64,000 nucleotides of DNA from Sporomusaceae bacterium (GTDB lineage Bacteria > Bacillota > Negativicutes > UBA1444), in the NCBI GenBank assembly GCA_018434355.1, contig JAHDPL010000019.1, positions 182,618-246,617 of the forward strand. Direction: 5' to 3'. A program made the position numbers and the translations under genes. The notes beneath the pieces were generated by a model. The model searched no databases and was not told the DNA's origin. It saw only the letters and a list, made by a program, of their open reading frames with translations. Position 1 is the first letter of the stretch. Each line of letters begins with the position of its first letter. This document shows positions 26,788-34,461 of the stretch, piece after piece.

Positions 26788-27810
26788 CTAACGCTGTACG
26801 CGACCGGACCCGTCGCCCGCCATCAGGGCTTTCACTTCGGCCAGACTGACATGGTTATGATCGCCTTCGACCGTGTGCTTCAGGCAGGAGTTGGCTACCG
26901 CAAATTCCAGCGCCTGTTGCGGCTGCATCTCGTTCAACATCGCATAGATCAGTCCGCCGGCAAAGGAATCGCCGCCGCCGACCCGATCTACGATGTGCAC
27001 CGGGTATTCGCGGGAGAAATAATAACTCCCTTCGCTAAACAGCATTGCAGCCCACGTATTGTCGGAAGCCGAAATACTGCCACGCAGCGTGATCGCCACT
27101 GCTTTGAAGCCAAAGCGTTCCTTAAGCTGCCTTGCCACCTCCTTGTACCCGTCGTGGCTGAGCGAAGCACTGGTCACGTCGGTATTCGGGGCTTTGATGC
27201 CAAATACTTTTTCGGTATCCTCTTCATTGGCGATACAAACATCCACATACGGCATGAACTGCGCCATAGCCTTGCCGGCCTGTTCGCTGCTCCAGAGGTT
27301 CTTGCGAAAGTTCAGGTCGCAGCTGACAGTCAGCCCCGCCTGTTTCGCCGCCTTACATGCCTCCAGTACGCAGTCCGCCACATTTTCGCCGAGCGCCGGC
27401 GTGATTCCGGTAAAATGGAACCATTCGGCTCCGGCAAAGATCGCCGGCCAGTCAAAATCAGTCGTCCGGGCGGTGGAAATCGATGATAACTTCCGGTCAT
27501 ATACTACTTTTGACGGGCGTTGCGATGCACCTTTTTCCAGAAAGTAAATCCCCAGGCGATCGCCTCCCCTGAGCATCCAGCGGGTATCCACCCCATAACG
27601 GCGCATCTCATTGACTGCCGACTGACCAATCGGATTCTCCGGCACTCTGGTCACCAATGCGCTATCCACGCCAAAATTGGCCAGCGCCACGCAAACATTT
27701 GCTTCCCCGCCGCCATACACCACTTCCAGCGCTGCTGCCTGCTCAAATCGCAGGTAGCCGGGCGGCGCCAGTCGCAACATAATTTCGCCAAAACAAACGA
27801 CTTTTGACAT
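26788..27810 (-). CDS. kdgK: 2-keto-3-deoxygluconate kinase (PfkB family)
   Basis: Sugar kinase of 340 residues that would phosphorylate KDG to KDPG. PfkB signatures are 'GGGEANVCVALANFG' and, near the C-terminus, 'DRVGGGDSFAGGLIYAML', which holds the catalytic Asp. The specificity call rests on the adjacent aldolase gene eda (15 nt upstream), giving a complete KDG to pyruvate plus glyceraldehyde-3-phosphate route. ATG 27810 has AGGAGG upstream. Confidence 0.92.
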   Translation of the reverse strand: MSKVVCFGEIMLRLAPPGYLRFEQAAALEVVYGGGEANVCVALANFGVDSALVTRVPENPIGQSAVNEMRRYGVDTRWMLRGGDRLGIYFLEKGASQRPSKVVYDRKLSSISTARTTDFDWPAIFAGAEWFHFTGITPALGENVADCVLEACKAAKQAGLTVSCDLNFRKNLWSSEQAGKAMAQFMPYVDVCIANEEDTEKVFGIKAPNTDVTSASLSHDGYKEVARQLKERFGFKAVAITLRGSISASDNTWAAMLFSEGSYYFSREYPVHIVDRVGGGDSFAGGLIYAMLNEMQPQQALEFAVANSCLKHTVEGDHNHVSLAEVKALMAGDGSGRVQR

Positions 27811-27824
27811 GATTCAACTCCTCC

Positions 27825-28472
27825 TTATTGCGCACGTGCCAGACGGACTTTTTCAACAAACTGCCGGCCGATCTCGGTGATGGACTGATAATCGCCTTTT
27901 TTTGCCCCAGCTGTCAAATTTCCGCCCACTCCCACTGCCAAACACCCTGCCTTGATCCATTCGCTGACGTTCTCCAGGCTGACTCCGCCGGTCGGCATCA
28001 GCGGAGCTTGCGGCAACGGACCCTTTACCGCCTTGACAAAGGTCGGGCCCAGTGTTTCGCCGGGGAACACTTTGACGATATCGGCGCCGGCTTCCATTGC
28101 TTCAATGATTTCCTTGATTGTCTGCGCGCCCGGCATGCAGGGAACCTGGTACCGATTACACAGTTTAACAGTATCAAGGTTCAGCGAGGGACATACCACG
28201 TACTGGGCTCCGGCAAGAATAGCGATTCGGGCTGTTTCTGGGTCGAGAACCGTACCGGCGCCGAGAATCAACTCGCCACTTTTATATGTGTTGGCCAGTT
28301 CTTCGATGACCGATGCGGCTCCAGGCACCGTAAAGGTAATTTCAATTGCGGCAACGCCTCCTTTGATACAGGCATCAGCGATTTTTTTCGCCTGTTCGGA
28401 GTTCTCCGCCCGCACCACGGCAACTACTCCGGAATCAATCAATTGCCCCAATAATTTCAATTTTGGTATCAT
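27825..28472 (-). CDS. eda: Bifunctional KHG/KDPG aldolase
   Basis: Class I aldolase (215 residues) cleaving KDPG (and 4-hydroxy-2-oxoglutarate). Visible: 'VVAVVRAENSEQA', the active-site Glu in 'AAIEITFTVPGA', 'LGAGTVLDPE', the Schiff-base Lys in 'DIVKVFPGE' and the phosphate-binding 'LMPTGGVSLEN'. The upstream in-frame extension to 28568 is dismissed because ATG 28472 follows AGGAGG with ideal spacing. A LacI-type palindrome lies 34-44 nt before the start. Confidence 0.95.
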   Translation of the reverse strand: MIPKLKLLGQLIDSGVVAVVRAENSEQAKKIADACIKGGVAAIEITFTVPGAASVIEELANTYKSGELILGAGTVLDPETARIAILAGAQYVVCPSLNLDTVKLCNRYQVPCMPGAQTIKEIIEAMEAGADIVKVFPGETLGPTFVKAVKGPLPQAPLMPTGGVSLENVSEWIKAGCLAVGVGGNLTAGAKKGDYQSITEIGRQFVEKVRLARAQ

Positions 28473-28506
28473 GCTGTTTCCTCCTCTTTTCAATCGGCCT
28501 TTCACT

Positions 28507-28516
28507 AAACCGGTTT
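28507..28516. promoter_or_regulatory. Candidate operator for the LacI-family regulator
   Basis: AAACCGGTTT is a perfect 10-bp palindrome with the central CG typical of LacI-family sites, placed in the 115-nt gap between the regulator gene and eda. No flanking promoter is clear, so function is inferred. Confidence 0.5.
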
Positions 28517-28587
28517 TGTATTTGGGTATTTCTCTGCCGCTTGTTATTTTTCCTGCCAAAGTTATCAATTTTATCGCCTGATTTTCT

Positions 28588-29607
28588 TCAGCGTTCGCCG
28601 CACGAACGGCGGATAATCAGTTCCGGTTCGTAGTGCTCCAATGCGGGCGGCATTGCATCGTTCTTGCTGCGAATTCTCATGATCAGGCGTTCCATCGCGC
28701 GCCGGCCCATCTCATAGGAAGGTTGGGCCACAACGGTGATCGGCGTTTGCAGATAAGGCGCCCACTCCCAGTCATCAAACCCCAGTACTGCCATATCCTG
28801 AGGTATTCTCAGACCTTTATTGGCCAGTACCCGCACCAGCGACATCGTCATCAGGTCATTGGCGCCAAACAGAGCCGTCGGCTTGGGTTCCTGCCGCAAC
28901 AATTCCTCAATCCTTTTGCTCAGGATCGCTTCATCATTTGTCGTTTCCACCAACCATGCTTCACTGGCAGGCAGACCGTATTCGCGCACAAGGTCGCAAT
29001 AAGCCTGCGCCCTTTCGCGCCTCGGCGTCACCGGACTCTGACTGTGAGGCAGCACAAAAAAGGCGATCCGCCTGTGTCCGTGCGCCATTAAGTGCCGAAT
29101 ACCAAGGTCAATGCCCAGTTTGTTGTCCACACATACCGTATCAGCCTCAATTTCCGGTACATGCCGTGAAAATAGCACTACCGGCGTTCCTGACAGATTC
29201 AGCGACCGCAGCGCCTCGTTATTGCGTCCGGTTGTGCTGATCAAAATTCCGTCGATTTGCTTGGAAGCGAGTGTGTGAAGATAGGCCAGTTCTTGCGCCG
29301 GATCATCGTCCGCATTGCAAAGAATCAGGTTGAAACCGTTTTCTTTGCAATAATCTTCTGCGCCGCGAATCGTATTGGTCATGAACGGATTCAGGATACT
29401 GGACACGACTGCCGCCACCGTATTCGTCTTTTTCTGTTTCAGGCTACGCGCCAACGCATTGGGGCGATACTCCAGTTCGGCAATAACCTGGCTGATTCTC
29501 TGGCGCGTTTCATAGCTCATAAATTCAAACCGGCCATTCAGGTATTGCGACACCGTACTTTTGGAGATTCCTGCCGCGCGAGCCACGTCATTGATCGTCA
29601 CTGCCAC
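28588..29607 (-). CDS. LacI-family regulator, probably of the KDG genes
   Basis: Transcription regulator of 339 residues: N-terminal helix-turn-helix 'TINDVARAAGISKSTVSQYLNGR' (start of the LacI domain), hinge 'YRPNALARSLKQKKT', then a periplasmic-binding-protein-like sensor. Start GTG 29607 with GGAAGG about 10 nt before it. It heads the leftward lacI-eda-kdgK group, so a role in KDG or uronate catabolism (as KdgR of Bacillus) is likely but the effector is not shown. A 41-codon leader ORF overlaps its start and an intrinsic terminator lies inside that leader. Confidence 0.92.
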   Translation of the reverse strand: MAVTINDVARAAGISKSTVSQYLNGRFEFMSYETRQRISQVIAELEYRPNALARSLKQKKTNTVAAVVSSILNPFMTNTIRGAEDYCKENGFNLILCNADDDPAQELAYLHTLASKQIDGILISTTGRNNEALRSLNLSGTPVVLFSRHVPEIEADTVCVDNKLGIDLGIRHLMAHGHRRIAFFVLPHSQSPVTPRRERAQAYCDLVREYGLPASEAWLVETTNDEAILSKRIEELLRQEPKPTALFGANDLMTMSLVRVLANKGLRIPQDMAVLGFDDWEWAPYLQTPITVVAQPSYEMGRRAMERLIMRIRSKNDAMPPALEHYEPELIIRRSCGER

Positions 29608-29723
29608 CGGTATTGCACCTTCCGATCGCTCACCCTGCCATAATACAAAAAAATTGCTCCGCCAGAAAAAACTGGCGGAACAACCCCGTCTATCACTATT
29701 GCAAACTGCTGCATCTGCTTCAC
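29598..29723 (-). CDS. Putative 41-codon leader ORF before the LacI-family gene
   Basis: GTG at 29721-29723 is preceded by AGGAGGG with a 6-nt spacer, the best ribosome site in the region. The frame runs 41 codons (beginning VKQMQQFAIVIDG), crosses the terminator hairpin at 29654-29683 and stops with TGA at 29598-29600, overlapping the regulator gene's GTG by 10 nt. The product matches nothing I know. It could be a regulatory leader peptide whose translation disrupts the hairpin; it could also be fortuitous. Confidence 0.4.
   Translation of the reverse strand: MKQMQQFAIVIDGVVPPVFSGGAIFLYYGRVSDRKVQYRWQ
29647..29683 (-). terminator. Intrinsic terminator or attenuator upstream of the LacI-family gene
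   Basis: Arms 29672-29683 and 29654-29665 form a 12-bp stem with one G-U pair and a six-base loop; on the minus strand seven U follow. It is 140 nt past the terC stop and only 40 nt before the regulator start, so it either ends the terC transcript or attenuates the regulator gene. Confidence 0.85.
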
Positions 29724-29822
29724 AACCAACCCTCCTGCCATCAAAAGCAACTACAATGAGTTAGTTATTCCACAGTTGTAACAAAAAACCTGCCTATCAG
29801 CAACTAAACCGATATTTTTTGT

Positions 29823-30524
29823 TTAGTCCCGCTCGGATTTTTTGCTGCGAACAGGAATCAGCACCGGTCGGTTACGCAGCCAGCCGCTGCCCAACACGCC
29901 GGCCACCGCCGCCGCCATCACCATCCACTGCATAGCCGGAAACGGTTTGAACACAGCGTCTAATAACGGCTCGCCAACGATCATTTTTGCCGCAGTCCAG
30001 GCCAGAATCCCCGCACCGGCATAAATGACCAAAGGATACTTTTCTACGCATTTGATAAAGAAAGTACTTCCCCAGATGATGATCGGCACGCTAATCAACA
30101 GGCCCAGCGCAACCAACATAATACTGCCGTGCGCAGCGCCGGCGACTCCCAGCACATTGTCAATCCCCATCACCGCATCGGCAATGACGATGGTACGAAC
30201 GGCAGCAAACAAACTGTCTTTGGCATCTATCTCATGCCGGTTTCCCTGATCTTCGGCCAAGAGTTTATAAGCGATCCAGATCAGCAACACTCCGCCTGCC
30301 AATAGCAGTCCCGGGACCTGCAGCAAATACACGACCCCGGCAGTCGCCAGGATCCGCACGAAGATAGCGCCGCCCATCCCCAGGAAAATTGCCTTTTGTC
30401 GATGTTCGACCGGTACATTGCGGGCAGCCATGCCAATGACGATCGCATTATCCCCCGCCAATACCAAGTCGATCATCACCACCGCGAATAAGCCCCAGAA
30501 AAACTCCATGCTAAAAAAATCCAT
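29823..30524 (-). CDS. TerC-family integral membrane protein (YjbE-like)
   Basis: Membrane protein of 233 residues with about seven hydrophobic segments. TerC signatures are 'DLVLAGDNAIVIGMAA' and 'IVIADAVMGIDNVLGVAGAAHG', whose acidic residues lie in the membrane and are thought to bind metal. TerC proteins under Mn2+ riboswitches act in Mn2+ export. Here the start ATG 30524 (AAAGGGG upstream) follows a yybP-ykoY element, so Mn2+ efflux or metalation of exported proteins is the best supported role. Confidence 0.93.
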   Translation of the reverse strand: MDFFSMEFFWGLFAVVMIDLVLAGDNAIVIGMAARNVPVEHRQKAIFLGMGGAIFVRILATAGVVYLLQVPGLLLAGGVLLIWIAYKLLAEDQGNRHEIDAKDSLFAAVRTIVIADAVMGIDNVLGVAGAAHGSIMLVALGLLISVPIIIWGSTFFIKCVEKYPLVIYAGAGILAWTAAKMIVGEPLLDAVFKPFPAMQWMVMAAAVAGVLGSGWLRNRPVLIPVRSKKSERD

Positions 30525-30559
30525 CCGCAAAAACCCCTTTCTTTCAGGCAACTGTCAAA

Positions 30560-30593
30560 CAAAAAGACCCTGCTCCGTCTAGGAACAAGGTCT
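30560..30593 (-). terminator. Expression-platform terminator of the Mn2+ riboswitch
   Basis: Arms 30582-30593 and 30565-30576 pair over 12 bp with G-U pairs, five-base loop, then a U run on the minus strand. The upstream arm contains the 3' side of aptamer stem P1 (CCUUGU), so aptamer folding and termination are mutually exclusive. Confidence 0.85.
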
Positions 30594-30680
30594 GGCCTGC
30601 AACAAAACGCTGCCAACAGAACCGGGGTCTCCCCGTAATGACGACTCTGCTGTCCGGCTACTCCCCCTGTAAAGGGTATT
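30582..30680 (-). ncRNA. yybP-ykoY (manganese) riboswitch aptamer
   Basis: Read on the minus strand the leader has the hallmark 'GGGGAGUAG' at its 5' side and 'GCCAGACCUUGUU' at its 3' side, the two conserved internal-loop segments of the yybP-ykoY class, with ACAGGG and CCUUGU forming P1. It lies between a consensus promoter and terC, the classic target. Mn2+ binding should stabilise P1 and prevent the following terminator. Confidence 0.88.
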
Positions 30681-30703
30681 CTTGATGTTTAGTTACGGGC
30701 TTG

Positions 30704-30732
30704 ATTATAGATCAAACCAGTCGACGTGTCAA
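30704..30732 (-). promoter_or_regulatory. Consensus promoter for the riboswitch-terC transcript
   Basis: TTGACA (plus 30727-30732), 17-nt spacer, TATAAT (plus 30704-30709) on the minus strand, a perfect sigma-A promoter. The -35 overlaps the last codons of the LysR-family gene. Confidence 0.9.
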
Positions 30733-31637
30733 TCAACATCCGGCAACAGCGGGGCTTTCGCCGCTAACAACGCTTCCCATAGAATCCGGGTTGCCGGCAT
30801 TTCGTTTTCTTTGCTGTTCAACGCAAAAAAACTGCGCCTGATTTTCAGCCCCGTCACAGGAATCTCTATCAAACTGCCCTCGGCAAGTTCTTTTGCCACC
30901 GCCTGGCGCGATATGAAGCCGATCCCGCCTCCAGCCTGAACTGCAGCTTTCAACGCCTCATTCCCCGTTACCTGCAGCACAATGTTGCATTCCGCAAGTG
31001 AAATGCCGAACCGCTCAAACGCCTGTTGCACCGTTGACATCGAAGCGGAACTGGCGTGCCGGACAATCAGCGGAAACCGTCGAAAATCTTCCGGCGCCCA
31101 CGGTGCTGTCGATATCTCCATCTGTTTGGCGGCAACCGGGATGATCTCGTCGGTCCATAATCGCTGAGCTGTTGGCAACTCTCTCGGCAAAAATCCGATG
31201 ACACAGATTGGCAATTTGCCATCCTGCCACATTTTATAGATCGACTGGCTATCGGCCGATATCAGATTTACCGAAACTCCGGGGTGTTGTCGCAAAAACT
31301 GGGCCAGCAGCGGCGGCAAAATATATTCGCCGGGAATGGTTCCTGCGCCAATCGTGACCTGCCCCGACACTCCCAGGCAAAGGTCGCGGATTTTGCGCTC
31401 GGTTCGCTCCAGCAAATCCTGCACGTTGCGGGTATTTTCATACAAAGTCCGCCCATAAACCGTCAATTCAGCGCCGCGGCGTGTCCGTACAAACAACGGA
31501 CAACCAAACTTGCGCTCGATGCTGTCAATATGAAAGGATACCGTAGGCTGCGTCAGGGAAAGTTTTTTGGCTGCCGCCGAAAAACTATGCTCTTCGGCAA
31601 CCGCGATAAAAACAGCCAATGCCTGTAAATTGGTCAT
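30729..31637 (-). CDS. LysR-family regulator associated with selenium genes
   Basis: LysR-type regulator of 302 residues: helix-turn-helix 'FIAVAEEHSFSAAAKKLSLTQPTVSFHI', recognisable in 'AAAKKLSLTQPTVS', then an effector-binding domain. It is divergent from yedE across 132 nt, the arrangement of the regulators annotated as selenium-metabolism-associated LysR proteins. A perfect 10-bp dyad at 31706-31746 in the shared region is a candidate site. The effector is unknown; a sulfur or cysteine link cannot be excluded because cysK is close. Confidence 0.87.
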   Translation of the reverse strand: MTNLQALAVFIAVAEEHSFSAAAKKLSLTQPTVSFHIDSIERKFGCPLFVRTRRGAELTVYGRTLYENTRNVQDLLERTERKIRDLCLGVSGQVTIGAGTIPGEYILPPLLAQFLRQHPGVSVNLISADSQSIYKMWQDGKLPICVIGFLPRELPTAQRLWTDEIIPVAAKQMEISTAPWAPEDFRRFPLIVRHASSASMSTVQQAFERFGISLAECNIVLQVTGNEALKAAVQAGGGIGFISRQAVAKELAEGSLIEIPVTGLKIRRSFFALNSKENEMPATRILWEALLAAKAPLLPDVD

Positions 31638-31705
31638 GGTTCACCCCCTGTATTAATTATTTTCGCTATCGGCTGCTTTTTTCCTTTGCAAGCCGCGATA
31701 TTGCG

Positions 31706-31746
31706 TGATAGAATTTAACTGTCTTTAATATAGATTAATTCTATCA
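31706..31746. promoter_or_regulatory. Dyad in the LysR-yedE intergenic region
   Basis: TGATAGAATT (31706-31715) and AATTCTATCA (31737-31746) are perfect inverted arms with a 21-nt spacer. A possible yedE promoter (TTGCGT 31701-31706, 17 nt, TTTAAT 31724-31729) lies inside the dyad, so binding would block or reposition transcription. Confidence 0.65.
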
Positions 31747-31769
31747 TTATTTTTGAGGAGTGATTTATC

Positions 31770-32840
31770 TTGTCAACTGTATGGGTCATTGTCGCCGGGC
31801 TGGCATTCGGCCTGGGCGCCGTCTTGTTGGTTCAGGCCGGTAATCCTGGCAACTATGGGTTCTGCGCCGCCTGCCATCTGCGAGACATTGCCGGAGCGCT
31901 GGGAATTCACAAAACGCCAGTGCTCCAGTACGCCAGGCCGGAAATTATGGGCTGGGTCATTGGCGCTTTCGTGCTTTCCAAAACCAGCGGCGAATTTCGG
32001 CCGCGCGGCGGCTCAGCGCCGTTGATCCGCTTCCTGTTGGGAGCGCTGATGATGCTTGGCGCCCTGGTTTTTCTCGGCTGTCCGTTACGTGCCTTGTTGC
32101 GTCTGTCCGGCGGCGATTTGAATGGAATCACCGCACTGGCAGGCTTCTTGGCCGGAATCGGCAGCGGAATCATTTTTTTGCGCAATGGGTTCAGCCTGGG
32201 CCGGGCACGAGCAATTTCCGGGCCTATCGCGTTTGCCGGTTATTTGCCGGTGATATTTGCCGCAGCTTTAGCTGCAGCAGTAGCCGCTGGCGCAAGTTTT
32301 CTCTACTTTTCCACCAAGGGTCCCGGTTCACAGCATGCGCCGGTGTTGATCAGCTTGGTCGCCGGCCTGATTACCGGCGCTATTGCGATGAAAACCCGCA
32401 TGTGCCTCAGCGGCGGCTTCCGCGATTATTTCCTGGTCAAGGACACCAGCCTTTTGAAAATCTATGGTTTGCTGTTTGTTAGCGCTACAGTGGCAAATAT
32501 GTTCTTTGGCAGCTTCAAACTTGGTTTTACCGGCCAACCACTGGCTCACACGATGCACCTGTGGAACTTCCTCGGCCTTTACCTGGTAGGAGTCAGCGCC
32601 ACTTTGCTCGGCGGTTGCCCGTTGCGTCAGTTGATCATGGCAGCGGACGGCAACACCGATGCAGCAATTTGCGTGCTTGGCATGCTGGCCGGGGCCGGTG
32701 CGGCCCACACCCTCAACATGGCAGCCAGTGGCGCGGGAGTTCCGATCAATGGTCAACTGGCCGTTGCTGCCGGAATCGTCGTGACCTTCGCAATCGGTTG
32801 GATGTTCCGCGAAAAAGCGCTGGTCGAAGCAACAGTTTAG
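31770..32840 (+). CDS. yedE: YedE-family putative selenium transporter
   Basis: Membrane protein of 356 residues with many hydrophobic segments, YeeE/YedE family. The duplicated cysteine motifs 'FLGCPLRALLRL' and 'LGGCPLRQLIMA' plus 'CLSGGFRDYFL' and 'GFCAACHLRDIAG' are typical of the branch found with selenium genes; the related YeeE channel imports thiosulfate. Start is TTG 31770, 9 nt after GAGGAG. It is followed by TusA-like and DUF3343 genes on the same strand, the standard set in selenium-using anaerobes. Transport of a selenium species is inferred from context. Confidence 0.9.
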   Translation: MSTVWVIVAGLAFGLGAVLLVQAGNPGNYGFCAACHLRDIAGALGIHKTPVLQYARPEIMGWVIGAFVLSKTSGEFRPRGGSAPLIRFLLGALMMLGALVFLGCPLRALLRLSGGDLNGITALAGFLAGIGSGIIFLRNGFSLGRARAISGPIAFAGYLPVIFAAALAAAVAAGASFLYFSTKGPGSQHAPVLISLVAGLITGAIAMKTRMCLSGGFRDYFLVKDTSLLKIYGLLFVSATVANMFFGSFKLGFTGQPLAHTMHLWNFLGLYLVGVSATLLGGCPLRQLIMAADGNTDAAICVLGMLAGAGAAHTLNMAASGAGVPINGQLAVAAGIVVTFAIGWMFREKALVEATV

Positions 32841-32885
32841 CGCCAAAACGAGCGCAAGTTTTGCTATAGGAAGGAGAATGCGCCA

Positions 32886-33092
32886 ATGACAAAGAAAATA
32901 GATTTACGGGGTTATAGTTGTCCGATACCGTTGCTGCGGACCCGCGATGCACTGGTTGGTTGTGATGACCTGACGGTCATCATCGACGAGCCGGCAGCTC
33001 GCGAGAATATTCTTAAGTACGCCGCTTCGCAAAACTATAAAGTCGATTGCAGCGACGGCAAAGAGGAATGGACGCTACATATCGTCAAATAG
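32886..33092 (+). CDS. TusA-like sulfur/selenium carrier (YedF N-domain type)
   Basis: Small TusA/SirA-fold protein of 68 residues with the active cysteine in 'LRGYSCPIPLLRTRDAL'. TusA proteins carry persulfide sulfur; the selenium-associated YedF has this domain fused to a DsrE-like domain, which is missing here. AAGGAG lies before ATG 32886. Position between yedE and DUF3343 suggests it accepts selenium or sulfur from the transporter, which is inference. Confidence 0.9.
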   Translation: MTKKIDLRGYSCPIPLLRTRDALVGCDDLTVIIDEPAARENILKYAASQNYKVDCSDGKEEWTLHIVK

Positions 33093-33123
33093 TCCCGAAA
33101 CTAAGGTAAAGGACGATTAACAT

Positions 33124-33363
33124 TTGCTTGAGACAATACGGATTATCACCTTCCCTTCTGTCTGGCATGCTTTTCGGGCGGAAAAAATCCTCAAAGCCGC
33201 CGGAATCGAATGCACGATGATTCCGGTGCCACGAGAGCTGAGCAGCTCCTGCCAAGGATTAGCGGCCAAAATAGCCGCGCAAGCGTTGGAGCAGGCACTA
33301 ACCCTGCTGGATGAGCAGCAGGTGCAAATGGAAAAACGCGGTGTTTCCGTCAGCAAACTGTAA
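33124..33363 (+). CDS. DUF3343 protein
   Basis: Protein of 79 residues of the DUF3343 family: 'IITFPSVWHAFRAEKILKAAGIECTMIPVPRELSSSCQGLA' (seen here as 'FPSVWHAFRAEKILK' and 'IPVPRELSSSCQG'), with one conserved Cys. The family is of unknown function and is often found beside YedE/YedF selenium genes or fused to cysteine desulfurases. Start TTG 33124 with AAAGGA about 10 nt upstream. The terminator at 33366-33407 closes the yedE-tusA-DUF3343 operon. Confidence 0.87.
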   Translation: MLETIRIITFPSVWHAFRAEKILKAAGIECTMIPVPRELSSSCQGLAAKIAAQALEQALTLLDEQQVQMEKRGVSVSKL

Positions 33364-33365
33364 AA

Positions 33366-33407
33366 AAAGCTACGACTACTGCCCACCCGGGCAACAGTCG
33401 TAGCTTT
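33366..33407. terminator. Bidirectional terminator between DUF3343 and cysK
   Basis: AAAGCTACGACT (33366-33377) pairs with AGTCGTAGCTTT (33396-33407), with an inner GCCC/GGGC helix. A and T runs flank the stem, so it serves both converging genes. Confidence 0.88.
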
Positions 33408-33429
33408 ATTCTTAATGATGAGCCTTGAT

Positions 33430-34377
33430 TCAGGTCTGCAGCTCCGGCGCTGTGAACAACGCAGTGGAAAGATATCGTTCACCGGTATCCGGCAAAATTA
33501 CTACGACGACCTTTCCTACGTTTTCAGGCCGCTTGGCCACCTGCGTCGCAGCCCACACTGCAGCGCCGCAGGATATCCCGATCAGCAGCCCTTCAGTTCT
33601 GGCCAGTTCACGACCGGTTGCCATTGCATCATCATTTTTCACGGTTATGATTTCATCAATAATATTGGCATTCAGCACATCAGGCACAAAACCGGCGCCA
33701 ATCCCCTGGATTTTGTGCGGACCGGGCTGTCCGCCTGACAGCACCGGCGAATCGGCAGGTTCCACGGCAATAATCTGCACGGCGGGGTTGCGCGATTTAA
33801 GCACTTCACCAACGCCGGTGATGGTTCCGCCTGTCCCCACCCCAGCAACGAAAATATCAACTTTTCCGCCAGTATCCCGCCAGATCTCTTCGGCGGTGGT
33901 TTTGCGGTGCATTTCCGGGTTGGCCGGATTTTTAAACTGCTGAGGCAAAAACGAGTTCGGATTTGCCTGCGCCAGTTCCTCCGCTTTTCTGATTGCCCCT
34001 TTCATTCCTTCTGCGCCGGGTGTCAGCACCAGTTCAGCTCCCAGCGCTTTTAACAGGTTGCGCCGTTCTACGCTCATCGTTTCCGGCATGGTCAAAACCA
34101 ATTTATAGCCTCGCGACGCCGCGACGAATGCCAGACCAATGCCAGTATTTCCACTAGTCGGCTCGATGATCACAGTATCCGGCTTGATTTTCCCAGCCGC
34201 TTCACCAGCTTCGATCATCGCAAAAGCAATCCGGTCTTTCACGCTGCCCAGCGGATTGAAATACTCCAACTTGCCAATAATCGGCGCAGCCAGGCCAGTT
34301 TCCTTGCTATATCTGTTGAGTGCCAGCATCGGCGTGTTGCCGATCAGGTCTGTAAGTTTCTCTGCGATGTTGCCCAT
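33430..34377 (-). CDS. cysK: Cysteine synthase A (O-acetylserine sulfhydrylase)
   Basis: PLP enzyme of 315 residues making cysteine from O-acetylserine and sulfide. PLP Lys in '[15 protein letters not shown]', '[15 protein letters not shown]' (substrate loop), '[15 protein letters not shown]' (phosphate loop) and '[11 protein letters not shown]' are all present. ATG 34377 follows GGGAGGCG. A consensus promoter with a perfect dyad over the -10 lies directly upstream, suggesting repression linked to cysteine or sulfur supply. Confidence 0.97.
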   Translation of the reverse strand: MGNIAEKLTDLIGNTPMLALNRYSKETGLAAPIIGKLEYFNPLGSVKDRIAFAMIEAGEAAGKIKPDTVIIEPTSGNTGIGLAFVAASRGYKLVLTMPETMSVERRNLLKALGAELVLTPGAEGMKGAIRKAEELAQANPNSFLPQQFKNPANPEMHRKTTAEEIWRDTGGKVDIFVAGVGTGGTITGVGEVLKSRNPAVQIIAVEPADSPVLSGGQPGPHKIQGIGAGFVPDVLNANIIDEIITVKNDDAMATGRELARTEGLLIGISCGAAVWAATQVAKRPENVGKVVVVILPDTGERYLSTALFTAPELQT

Positions 34378-34414
34378 ATTTTTCGCCTCCCGGATTAACG
34401 CAACTGCGCTTTGT

Positions 34415-34451
34415 AATTCCGATTATAATGCTCGGAATTGTTCATTGTCAA
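34415..34451 (-). promoter_or_regulatory. cysK promoter with overlapping operator dyad
   Basis: On the minus strand TTGACA (plus 34446-34451), 18-nt spacer and TATAAT (plus 34422-34427). AATTCCGA (34415-34422) and TCGGAATT (34432-34439) form a perfect 8-bp dyad with a 9-nt spacer that brackets the -10. Rrf2-type cysteine regulators bind ATTCC/GGAAT-containing sites, so a CymR-like repressor is a candidate; this is inference. Confidence 0.75.
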
Positions 34452-34461
34452 TAGCGCGGCA

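Noticed and set aside
32886..33363. Selenocysteine (UGA) readthrough in the selenium-linked small genes
   Set aside because: Both genes have family-typical lengths, ordinary Cys codons at the active sites and normal stop codons; no in-frame UGA with a following hairpin is seen.
34378..34461. T-box or SAM riboswitch before cysK
   Set aside because: The leader is under 50 nt from the mapped promoter, too short for either element.
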